Shown: one piece after another, positions 47,600-54,282 of the stretch
How positions within the stretch are numbered: the stretch's first letter is position 1
Layout of the letters: every line of letters starts with the position of its first letter
Assembly (NCBI GenBank): GCA_045643825.1
Contig: JAZRFV010000062.1
Coordinates: forward strand, 1-54,282
From: Scatosoma sp045643825
Lineage (GTDB): Bacteria > Bacillota > Clostridia > Christensenellales > Borkfalkiaceae
DNA length: 54,282 nt
Direction of reading: 5' to 3'
Notes under the pieces: generated by a model
What the model was told of the DNA's origin: nothing
The model's input: the letters and a program-made list of their open reading frames with translations, nothing else
The model's database searches: none
Program-made: the position numbers and the translations under genes

Positions 47600-48790
47600 A
47601 TGTTGAATAACTTACTCGTGGACTTCGGTGGGATTTTCCGCGGTTTGTGGGAATCATCGGGGCTGTATAGCGGCGGATGGCAAAACTATGTTATGATTGC
47701 CATTTCCCTTGTTCTGATGTATCTTGCAATTGTGAAGAAGTTCGAACCGTTGTTACTTTTACCGATTGCCTTCGGTATGTTTTTGATTAACCTTCCCGGT
47801 GCGTATAAAATCCTTTGGGGGACCTACCCGGAAGGCTCGCATGCCTATGAGGACGTGCAAAATAGGGGGTTGCTTTGGTATTTGTTCTTTGGCGTACAAA
47901 ACGTTATCTATCCGCCACTTATTTTCCTTGGAATTGGTGCGATGACGGACTTTGGCCCGTTGATTTCCAACCCTAAAAGCATGTTGATTGGTGCTGCGGC
48001 ACAGCTTGGCATTTTCTTGACGTTAATTGGCGCCGTTGCACTTGGCTTTGACCTTGCGGCGGCTTGCTCGATTGCTATTATGGGTGGCGCGGACGGTCCT
48101 ACCGCGATTTACTTAACGCAAACCTTGTCAAAATTCACACCTGACGATTTACTTTCGGCGATTGCGATTGCGGCATATTCCTATATGGCGTTGATTCCGA
48201 TTATTCAAAAGCCGATTATGAAGTTGATTGTTCCTAAAAAAGAACGCCAAATCAAGATGAAACCCCTTCGTACGGTAAGTAAGCTTGAAAAGATTATCTT
48301 CCCGATCGTGGTAACCTTGGTTGTAGGCTTATTGTTGCCTGTTGCCGTGCCTTTGCTTGGTATGTTGATGCTTGGTAACCTTTTGAAAGAATCGGGGGTA
48401 TGTGATAGACTTTCTTCGCAGGCACAAAACGGCTTGATGAACACCATTACCATCTTCCTTGGCGTTTCCGTTGGTTGTAAAGCTTATGGCGGAAACTTCT
48501 TGCAGGTACAGACGTTGATGATTATCGGGCTTGGCTTGGTTGCATTTATGTTTGGTACGATGGGTGGCTTGCTTGTGGCTCGTCTTATGTGTAAGCTTTC
48601 GGGTGGTAAAATCAACCCTCTTATCGGTAGTGCAGGTGTATCGGCTGTTCCTATGGCGGCACGTATTTCCGAGGATGTAGGGCGTGAAGAAGATCCTAAT
48701 AACCATCTTTTGATGCATGCAATGGGGCCGAATGTTGCAGGTGTTATTGGTTCGGCGATTGCCGCAGGTTTCTTAATTTCTTTATTTTAA
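47600..48790 (+). CDS. oadB: sodium-pumping decarboxylase beta subunit (OadB/MmdB)
   Basis: 396 residues, about ten membrane helices. Decarboxylates carboxybiotin and exports sodium ions. Motifs include IMGGADGPTAIYL, the conserved Asp region (MGGADGP), VGCKAYGGNFLQ and the C-terminal NHLLMHAMGPNVAGVIGSA. AAGGAG precedes the ATG. It is followed by the 5S-type transferase gene. Together with OadG and the carrier it forms a membrane energy converter. Confidence 0.95.
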   Translation: MLNNLLVDFGGIFRGLWESSGLYSGGWQNYVMIAISLVLMYLAIVKKFEPLLLLPIAFGMFLINLPGAYKILWGTYPEGSHAYEDVQNRGLLWYLFFGVQNVIYPPLIFLGIGAMTDFGPLISNPKSMLIGAAAQLGIFLTLIGAVALGFDLAAACSIAIMGGADGPTAIYLTQTLSKFTPDDLLSAIAIAAYSYMALIPIIQKPIMKLIVPKKERQIKMKPLRTVSKLEKIIFPIVVTLVVGLLLPVAVPLLGMLMLGNLLKESGVCDRLSSQAQNGLMNTITIFLGVSVGCKAYGGNFLQVQTLMIIGLGLVAFMFGTMGGLLVARLMCKLSGGKINPLIGSAGVSAVPMAARISEDVGREEDPNNHLLMHAMGPNVAGVIGSAIAAGFLISLF

Positions 48791-48811
48791 AGTGTAGGGG
48801 TAATGAGAAGT

Positions 48812-50245
48812 ATGGATATCAAATTTGATAATAGAAAAGTAATGCTCACGGAAACAATTTTGCGTGACGCACATCAGTCGCAAGCGGCTACGAGAATGCG
48901 TATCGACGAAATGTTGCCCGTTTTAGAGCAGTTGGATGAGATTGGTTATTATTCGATTGAGGCGTGGGGCGGTGCTACCTTTGACAGCTGCTTACGTTTC
49001 TTAAACGAAGATCCTTGGGAAAGATTGCGTACGTTAAAATCCCATTTAAAGACGCCTATTCAGATGCTTTTGCGTGGCCAAAACTTGCTTGGCTATCGTC
49101 ATTATGCTGATGATGTTGTTGAAAAATTCGTAGCAAAATCCATTGAAAATGGTGTAGGCGTTATTCGTGTATTCGATGCATTGAACGATCCGAGAAACCT
49201 TGAGGTTTCTATGCAGGCCATTAAAAAGTATGGTGGTATTTGTGAAGCTACCATTTGTTATACCAGTGCAGTTGTAGACGGTCAAGAGGTATTTACCAAC
49301 GAATATTTCGTTGCTTTGGCGAAGAGCTTGGAAGAACGCGGCGCGGACAATATCTGTTTGAAGGATATGGCAAACTTGTTGTTGCCTTTTAAGGCGTACG
49401 AGCTTGTAAAGGCGTTAAAGGCAGCGTTAAAGCCGACGACGAAGCTTCACCTTCATACCCACAATACGACGGGTACGGGCGATATGGTGTACTTAATGGC
49501 GATTTTGGCGGGTGTAGATATCGTGGATACGGCGCTTTCGCCTCTTGGCAACGGTACTTCGCAACCCGCGACCGAACCTTTGGTTGCAACGCTTCAAGGC
49601 ACGCCTTATGATACGGGTATTGATATTAATAAGCTTTTGCCGATTGTAAAACACTTCAAAACGGTTGAAAAACGTTTGGTTGACGACAAGATTCTTAATC
49701 AAAAATCGAAAGGAATTGACGTTAATACGTTGTTGTATCAGGTTCCCGGCGGTATGCTTTCCAACCTTATCAATCAGCTTGAAAAAGCGGGTAAGGCTGA
49801 TAAATTGATGGAATGTTTGGCGGAAGTTCCCAACGTAAGAAGAGATTGCGGCTATCCTCCTTTGGTTACGCCTTCTTCTCAAATCGTTGGTACGCAAGCT
49901 GTATTGAACGTTGTTATGAATGAACGTTATAAAATGGTTACCAAAGAAACGCGTGACTTGTTTGCTGGTAAATATGGTACTTTGCCCATGCCTTTGAATG
50001 AAGAGGTTGCTCCTAAAGTTTTGGCGGGGGCTGAAAGAATTACCTGCCGTCCTGCGGATTTGCTTCAACCTGAATACGAAGATATTAAGAAGAAGGTAAT
50101 CGAACTTGGTTATTACGAAAAGGAAGAAGACGTACTTTCCTATGCTGTATTTGAGCAAGTTGCTGAAAACTTCTTCAAATGGAGAGAGGCACAAAAAAAC
50201 TCCGTTGATCGTGATATGGCAAAAACGGAAGTTTATCCCGTATAA
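48812..50245 (+). CDS. pyruvate/oxaloacetate carboxyltransferase (OadA/5S type), without biotin domain
   Basis: 477 residues of the TIM-barrel carboxyltransferase: LRDAHQSQAATRMR, EAWGGATFD, RGQNLLGYRHY, KDMANLLLP (carbamylated-Lys region) and HLHTHNTTG (metal ligands). The C-terminal conserved domain (about 300-470) is present but the biotinyl domain is absent, so it depends on the carrier at 47217. I prefer the ATG at 48812; an ATG at 48803 lies only two bases after AGGGG. Beside a PccB-like transferase this suggests transcarboxylation between an acyl-CoA and pyruvate or oxaloacetate. Confidence 0.92.
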   Translation: MDIKFDNRKVMLTETILRDAHQSQAATRMRIDEMLPVLEQLDEIGYYSIEAWGGATFDSCLRFLNEDPWERLRTLKSHLKTPIQMLLRGQNLLGYRHYADDVVEKFVAKSIENGVGVIRVFDALNDPRNLEVSMQAIKKYGGICEATICYTSAVVDGQEVFTNEYFVALAKSLEERGADNICLKDMANLLLPFKAYELVKALKAALKPTTKLHLHTHNTTGTGDMVYLMAILAGVDIVDTALSPLGNGTSQPATEPLVATLQGTPYDTGIDINKLLPIVKHFKTVEKRLVDDKILNQKSKGIDVNTLLYQVPGGMLSNLINQLEKAGKADKLMECLAEVPNVRRDCGYPPLVTPSSQIVGTQAVLNVVMNERYKMVTKETRDLFAGKYGTLPMPLNEEVAPKVLAGAERITCRPADLLQPEYEDIKKKVIELGYYEKEEDVLSYAVFEQVAENFFKWREAQKNSVDRDMAKTEVYPV

Positions 50246-50252
50246 TATATTT

Positions 50253-50273
50253 GTGAAACATTTAATGTGAAAC
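50253..50273. repeat. GTGAAAC direct repeat pair A
   Basis: GTGAAAC at 50253-50259 and 50267-50273, 14 bp start to start. It lies between the OadA-type gene and its terminator. Confidence 0.55.
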
Positions 50274-50275
50274 GC

Positions 50276-50315
50276 ATTTACGCAACCGCTTTGCTGGTTG
50301 CGTAAATTTATACAT
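50276..50315 (+). terminator. terminator of the decarboxylase operon
   Basis: ATTTACGCAACC (50276-50287) and GGTTGCGTAAAT (50296-50307) form a 12-bp stem, followed by TTATACATTTTT. Confidence 0.88.
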
Positions 50316-50406
50316 TTTTGAAAAAAAGCCTTTTTATGAGAAAAACGAGAAAATTGTCTTTTAATTTTTTAAAAGGCGAATGCGTTTATTCAAAAATATA
50401 TCAACC

Positions 50407-50427
50407 GTGAAACTTATTTCGTGAAAC
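50407..50427. repeat. GTGAAAC direct repeat pair B
   Basis: GTGAAAC at 50407-50413 and 50421-50427, again 14 bp apart, upstream of the flavoprotein gene. An inverted pair AAACGCATT (50270-50278) and AATGCGTTT (50379-50387) lies between the two repeat pairs. Confidence 0.55.
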
Positions 50428-50488
50428 ATTTGTATAAATTATTTTCAATGAGGGAATGGTTGTCTTTGAAAAATAGGGAAAAATAGAA

Positions 50489-51778
50489 ATGAAAGCAGTA
50501 TGTGTAATAGGCGGTGGTGCAGCTGGATTGATGGCTGCTTATGCTGCTGGCAAAAATGGACACAACGTTACGTTGATTGAGAAAAATGAGAAACTTGGTA
50601 AAAAGATTTATATAACGGGTAAAGGGCGTTGCAATTTTACAAATGATACGGCTCCTGAAGATTTTTTGCAAAGCGTAGTGCGTGGTAAAAAGTTTTTAAC
50701 GGGGGTTTTGTATGCCTTTCCGCCTCAAAAAGTGATTGATTTGCTTGAAAATTACGGTTTATCGGTAAAAGTGGAGCGCGGAAATAGAGCTTTTCCTGTA
50801 TCCGATCATGCCAGTGATGTTACCAAAACCCTTGAAAAAGCCTGCAAATCTGTAGGGGTAGAGGTAAAATTAAGGGAAAAAGTATTAAAAATAAGTAAAA
50901 CTATGCCAGATATAATACCTATGTGTGACATAGGTGGTGATACTTCGCCTGATATAATGCCTATGTGTGACAAAGTAGTTGTAGATACGGATCAAAATTC
51001 CTATCAGTTTGACGAGGTAATTGTGGCAACAGGTGGTATCAGCTACCCTTCGACGGGTTCAACGGGGGACGGGTATGCGTTTGCGCAGGGCTTTGGCCAC
51101 ACGATAACCGATTTAAAACCTGGCCTTTGTGGGCTAAATTTAGAAGGTGCGTGGTTTAAGGATTTACAAGGTTTAACCTTAAAAAATGTCACGTTTTCCG
51201 TGAAAAATCAAGGGAAAATCGTTTATGAAGAATTTGGTGAAATGCTTTTTACTCATTTTGGGGTATCGGGGCCTATCGTCTTATCCGCATCGTCGATGAT
51301 TAACCGTTTGCCGCTGTCTTCTTTGGTTGCAACATTAGATTTGAAGCCTGCATTAGACGCGCAGACATTGGATAAACGTCTTTTGCGTGATTTTGATAAG
51401 TATAAGAATAAACAAATTGCCAATGCTTTGGTGGAGGTTCTACCTCAAAAATTAATTGCGCCAATTCTTTCCTTTGCTGGGATTTCCGCCTCGAAGAGTG
51501 TAAACGCAATCACCAAAGAAGAGCGTTTGAGATTGGTACAATTTATGAAGGCGTTGCCTTTAAAATTGCGCAGTTTAAGGGCTTATGAGGAAGCGATTAT
51601 CACATCTGGCGGTATTAATTTGAATGAAATTAACCCTAAAACAATGGAAAGCAAAAAGGTGAAGGGGATTCGTTTTTGTGGCGAAGTCTTGGACGTGGAT
51701 GCATTTACCGGTGGTTTTAATATGCAAATTGCATTCTCAACGGGTTATGCGGCAGGCAGTAGTATTAAGGACGAATAA
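50489..51778 (+). CDS. HI0933/BaiN-family flavoprotein with an inserted repeat
   Basis: 429 residues. The FAD-binding start GGGAAGLMAAYAAGKNGHNV (residues 6-25), KIYITGKGRCNFTN and the C-terminal RFCGEVLDVDAFTGGFNMQ are signatures of the HI0933-like family of NAD(P)/FAD-dependent oxidoreductases; relatives include BaiN bile-acid reductases, but most substrates are unknown. Residues about 140-163 contain two copies of PDI[IM]PMCD, an in-frame insertion in the loop between KVLKISK and VVVDTDQ, coded by a palindromic repeat (50906-50972). The start has only a weak GGGAAAAATAG site. No strong promoter is seen. Confidence 0.9.
   Translation: MKAVCVIGGGAAGLMAAYAAGKNGHNVTLIEKNEKLGKKIYITGKGRCNFTNDTAPEDFLQSVVRGKKFLTGVLYAFPPQKVIDLLENYGLSVKVERGNRAFPVSDHASDVTKTLEKACKSVGVEVKLREKVLKISKTMPDIIPMCDIGGDTSPDIMPMCDKVVVDTDQNSYQFDEVIVATGGISYPSTGSTGDGYAFAQGFGHTITDLKPGLCGLNLEGAWFKDLQGLTLKNVTFSVKNQGKIVYEEFGEMLFTHFGVSGPIVLSASSMINRLPLSSLVATLDLKPALDAQTLDKRLLRDFDKYKNKQIANALVEVLPQKLIAPILSFAGISASKSVNAITKEERLRLVQFMKALPLKLRSLRAYEEAIITSGGINLNEINPKTMESKKVKGIRFCGEVLDVDAFTGGFNMQIAFSTGYAAGSSIKDE
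50906..50972. repeat. in-frame palindromic insertion inside the flavoprotein gene
   Basis: A 22-nt segment beginning GATATAATACCTATGTG at 50909 recurs with one mismatch at 50951, a period of 42 nt (14 codons). The first copy contains the palindrome CCTATGTGTGACATAGG (50918-50934). Family relatives have no such residues at this position (recalled, not searched). Confidence 0.7.
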
Positions 51779-51817
51779 CTAAATTTACGGCGTTTTTCAA
51801 TATGCGCCTATAAAGAC

Positions 51818-51846
51818 TTGACGAAATTATTTTTTTGCGATATAAT
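51818..51846 (+). promoter_or_regulatory. promoter of the aroH-cmk - plsC - ispH cluster
   Basis: TTGACG (51818-51823) and TATAAT (51841-51846), 17-bp spacer, 36 bp before the start codon. Confidence 0.85.
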
Positions 51847-51882
51847 ATAAAATATTATAAGCAAAAGACGCAGGGGTACAAG

Positions 51883-52896
51883 ATGACGATTATTCGTGGC
51901 GCGACAACCATTCAATATGATTGTCAAGAGGAAATTTCTACGGCGGTGCAGGAACTGTTGTTGGAGGTTTTCACCGAAAATAAACTGAAAAAGGAAGAGG
52001 TGAAGGGCTTTTTATTTTCCTTAACCTCGGATATTCATTCGTATCACCCTGCAAAAGCGGCGAGGGAGTGCGGGTATGATTTTGCACCGCTCTTCGCGGC
52101 GGTAGAACCAGATATTGTCGACGGTTTAAAATTATGCATTCGTTTAATGCTATTTACTGATCTATTGAGTGAACGAACTGTGAAACATATTTATCAAAGA
52201 GGTGCAAAGGTGTTGAGAAAGGATATTACTGAAAAATTAAACATTGCTTTAGATGGCCCTGCGGGAAGCGGCAAGAGTACGATTGCGAAGGTTTTGGCGA
52301 AGGATTATAATATTCTATACTTGGATACGGGCGCAATGTATCGTGCTTGCGGTTTAAAAGCGTTGCGCATGGGTGTTGATCCGAAAGATAGGGCAGGCGT
52401 TGAGGGGATATTACATCTCATGAACGTTAAGGTGGAGTATAGGGACGGTAAGCAATGTACGATGCTGGACGGGGAAGACGTTTCTCTTGCAATTCGTGAA
52501 AATGCAGTATCTATGGCTGCGTCTGACATTTCCGCGCATCCTTGCATTCGTGTGAAAATGGTAGAAATGCAAAGACAAATCGCAAACGATATGTCGTGTG
52601 TATTAGATGGCAGGGATATCGGCTCGAAGGTTTTGCCCGATGCGAAATTTAAATTTTTCATTACCGCAGATAGTAAAGTGAGGGCGACTCGTCGCTATAA
52701 AGAACTTGTTCAGGCAGGGAAAACGGTGGATTTTGATGCTTTGCATCAAGAAATCATTTTACGCGATAAACAGGATAGCGAACGTGAGCATTCTCCGTTG
52801 GTATGCGCGGAGGATGCTGTTGTTGTAGATACGTCGGATATGACGGTAGAGCAGGTTGTTGCAACGATTAAATCGTGTATTCAATCGAAAATTTAA
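51883..52896 (+). CDS. cmk: AroH chorismate mutase - cytidylate kinase fusion
   Basis: 337 residues with two domains. Residues 1-115 match AroH-type chorismate mutase: IIRGATT at the start (Arg5), PAKAARE (Arg equivalent of B. subtilis Arg63), a conserved Glu in AAVEPD, GLKLCIR (Arg90 equivalent) and HIYQRGAKVLRKD (Tyr108 equivalent). The Cys75 position appears to be Ala. From about 120 follows cytidylate kinase with P-loop GPAGSGKST (125-133), DTGAMYRA, DGRDIGSKV and RDKQDSEREHSP, which phosphorylates CMP and dCMP. The ATG at 51883 is chosen for CAGGGG upstream; the longer frame runs through the promoter. Confidence 0.9.
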   Translation: MTIIRGATTIQYDCQEEISTAVQELLLEVFTENKLKKEEVKGFLFSLTSDIHSYHPAKAARECGYDFAPLFAAVEPDIVDGLKLCIRLMLFTDLLSERTVKHIYQRGAKVLRKDITEKLNIALDGPAGSGKSTIAKVLAKDYNILYLDTGAMYRACGLKALRMGVDPKDRAGVEGILHLMNVKVEYRDGKQCTMLDGEDVSLAIRENAVSMAASDISAHPCIRVKMVEMQRQIANDMSCVLDGRDIGSKVLPDAKFKFFITADSKVRATRRYKELVQAGKTVDFDALHQEIILRDKQDSEREHSPLVCAEDAVVVDTSDMTVEQVVATIKSCIQSKI

Positions 52897-52917
52897 CATG
52901 GCTTTAAGGAAGTGAAG

Positions 52918-53637
52918 ATGTCAAACAATAAGGCTGAAAATATGCCTAAAAAAGAAAATTCAAAAAAGAGCCAGCCGATTACGGTCAAGGCAAATAAAAG
53001 AGGGCGGCACGTGATAAGCTTTATCAACTTTTTGCGTGTCTTGGTTTTACCTGTTTTTTACCTTCTTCGTCCATTCCGTTACTATGGTAAACGAAAGGTA
53101 ATGGATGGTGCTTGTATTTACGTGAGTAACCATTATGGCTTAATGGATCCTGCCTATGTGGCGGCGACAACCTGGGAGGGGATACACTTCGTTGGTAAAA
53201 AAGAAATCTTTGAAGCACCGTTGTTAGGCGACGTTGCAAGAAATGCGAAGGCGATTAGTGTTAATCGTGATGGTAAAGACGTTCGTGGACTGTTGGATTG
53301 TTTAAAATGCTTGAAAAACGGGGAGAAAATTTGTATTTACCCTGAAGGCACTCGTAATAAGACGGATGCGGAATTGTTACCCTTCCATCACGGTGCGGCA
53401 ATGCTGTCGATTAAATGTAAGGTGCCCGTTATCCCTGTTGTGATTTATTCCAAGCCGAAATATTTTCGTTGCACGCATATTTTAGTTGGCGAGCCGTTAG
53501 AATTTACCGAATATTACGACAAAAAACTGTCTGATGAAGAAATGGGGCAGGTGGACGAACAGCTCCGCCAACACATGTTGGGTATGCGTAGAGAGCATAC
53601 CGAATATTTGGCAAGCAGAAAGAGAAAGAAGGCGTAG
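52918..53637 (+). CDS. plsC: 1-acyl-sn-glycerol-3-phosphate acyltransferase
   Basis: 239 residues. Adds the second acyl chain in phosphatidic acid synthesis. A basic N terminus precedes a membrane-associated helix (VLVLPVFYLLRPF). The HX4D motif NHYGLMD is followed by the substrate motif YPEGTRNK and VPVIPVVIY. AAGGAAG lies eight bases before the ATG at 52918; an in-frame GTG at 52912 is the alternative. It lies 21 bp after the cmk fusion. The stop is TAG, one base before the ispH start. Confidence 0.92.
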   Translation: MSNNKAENMPKKENSKKSQPITVKANKRGRHVISFINFLRVLVLPVFYLLRPFRYYGKRKVMDGACIYVSNHYGLMDPAYVAATTWEGIHFVGKKEIFEAPLLGDVARNAKAISVNRDGKDVRGLLDCLKCLKNGEKICIYPEGTRNKTDAELLPFHHGAAMLSIKCKVPVIPVVIYSKPKYFRCTHILVGEPLEFTEYYDKKLSDEEMGQVDEQLRQHMLGMRREHTEYLASRKRKKA

Positions 53638-53638
53638 T

Positions 53639-54282
53639 ATGGAAATCATCGTGGCGAAAAGCGGTGGATTTTGTCGAGGTGTAAAAAAAGCCGTGGATAC
53701 GGCAATGACAATCTCCCCGAAAAATACATATATTTATGGTGAAATCATTCACAACGCTGACGTTGTGCGAGAAATTACGGATCGTGGTGTTACGATGGTG
53801 GAGGATTTATCGCTTATTCCTGATGGGGCAACTTTAATCATCCGATCGCACGGCGTGGGGAAAGATATTTACGACTTGTGTCAAAAACGCAATATCAACG
53901 TTGTGGATTGCACTTGCGAATTTGTTCGTCGTACACAACGCATTGTGGACGAGAAATACAAAGAGGGGAAGACGATTGTTATCATTGGTGAAAAGTCTCA
54001 CCCCGAGGTCGTGGGGATCAATGGTTGGTGTAACAACAGTGCGTATATTTTTTCATCAGCGGATGAGGATTTTTCGGTTTTACCCCCTAATGATGGCTGT
54101 ATAGTGGTGCAAACGACCTTTTCCAAGGAAAAATTTGAAAGAATTCTTAAAAATCTTGATAATAAGTATTTAAAAACAGTTGAAATTTTTAAAACAATTT
54201 GCTATACTACTATGGAGAGGCAAAATGAGGCACGAGAATTGTCGAAACAATGCGATGCGATTTTGGTGATCGGAGGCTTAAA
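53639..54282 (+). CDS. ispH: 4-hydroxy-3-methylbut-2-enyl diphosphate reductase, partial
   Basis: An open frame of 214 codons cut by the window end, so no stop is visible. It makes IPP and DMAPP in the last step of the MEP isoprenoid pathway, using a [4Fe-4S] cluster. Cluster and active-site motifs are in place: GGFCRGVKKA (Cys12), IYGEIIHNADVV, LIIRSHGVG, VVDCTCEFV, GEKSHPEVVG and TICYTTMERQ with the third Cys. In many Clostridia ispH is followed by or fused to ribosomal protein S1, which cannot be checked here. It starts two bases after the plsC stop, so translation is probably coupled. Confidence 0.95.
   Translation, partial: MEIIVAKSGGFCRGVKKAVDTAMTISPKNTYIYGEIIHNADVVREITDRGVTMVEDLSLIPDGATLIIRSHGVGKDIYDLCQKRNINVVDCTCEFVRRTQRIVDEKYKEGKTIVIIGEKSHPEVVGINGWCNNSAYIFSSADEDFSVLPPNDGCIVVQTTFSKEKFERILKNLDNKYLKTVEIFKTICYTTMERQNEARELSKQCDAILVIGGL

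Noticed and set aside
48803..48811. ATG at 48803 as start of the OadA-type gene
   Set aside because: It lies two bases after AGGGG, too close for initiation; the ATG at 48812 is more likely, though this is not certain.
50246..50488. CRISPR array suggested by repeated GTGAAAC
   Set aside because: The repeats are only 7 bp with 7-bp gaps and no regular long spacers; no cas genes are nearby.

Overview
The window looks like a chromosomal segment of a low-to-mid GC Gram-positive bacterium of the Clostridia. Signs of this are sigma-A promoters with TTGACA/TATAAT boxes 16-17 bp apart, AGGAGG ribosome binding sites, an ECF-type vitamin transporter subunit, DUF4364 and TSCPD proteins, and a cmk-plsC-ispH cluster. 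The many secreted beta-helix and Ig-like proteins, together with a binding-protein ABC sugar importer, suggest an uncultured gut lineage, perhaps Christensenellales-like (inference). By my count 40 of 46 visible stop codons are TAA, 4 are TGA and 2 are TAG. I see no transposase, phage structural gene or CRISPR array.

Layout. 1-130: the end of a tRNA operon (Gly, Arg). 355-9546: housekeeping genes (purH, nudF, an ECF S component with coaX and an ATP-grasp ligase, a FlaA1/CapD-type epimerase, YgjV). 9601-10012: tRNA-Ala(CGC) with two tandem ~171-bp copies of its own downstream region. 10120-17238: a LysR regulator divergent from yggS, a papain-like hydrolase, an SDR, two multi-pass membrane proteins and a phosphohexomutase.

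17598-42661 is the accessory heart of the window. Four large secreted proteins and a small lipoprotein surround a complete glycan-use locus: AraC regulator, ADP-ribosylglycohydrolase-family protein, GH99-like lipoprotein, solute-binding protein, two permeases, TIM-barrel isomerase, metallo-beta-lactamase-fold protein, GH94-type phosphorylase and an organophosphate-antiporter-like MFS protein. Two 48-residue peptides of one family, absent from ordinary gene calls, each sit about 10 bp from a large secreted-protein gene. Two of the secreted proteins share a C-terminal domain that I cannot assign to a named family.

42788-54282: MgtC-like protein, then a lone strongly promoted tRNA that folds as tRNA-Trp but carries a UCA anticodon (a UGA reader), then RNase HI and a VTT membrane protein with a probable leaderless mRNA. 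Next is a five-gene biotin-dependent sodium-pump/transcarboxylase operon, an HI0933-like flavoprotein with an in-frame palindromic insertion, and a promoter-driven cluster of AroH-Cmk fusion, PlsC and IspH (IspH cut by the window end).

Strongest points for follow-up: the tRNA with UCA anticodon; the 48-residue peptide family and the shared C-terminal domain of the secreted proteins; the chorismate mutase-cytidylate kinase fusion; the tRNA-Ala-anchored tandem repeats; the MalG-type permease with a large external insertion; and the structured leaders upstream of the ECF S component and the largest secreted protein.
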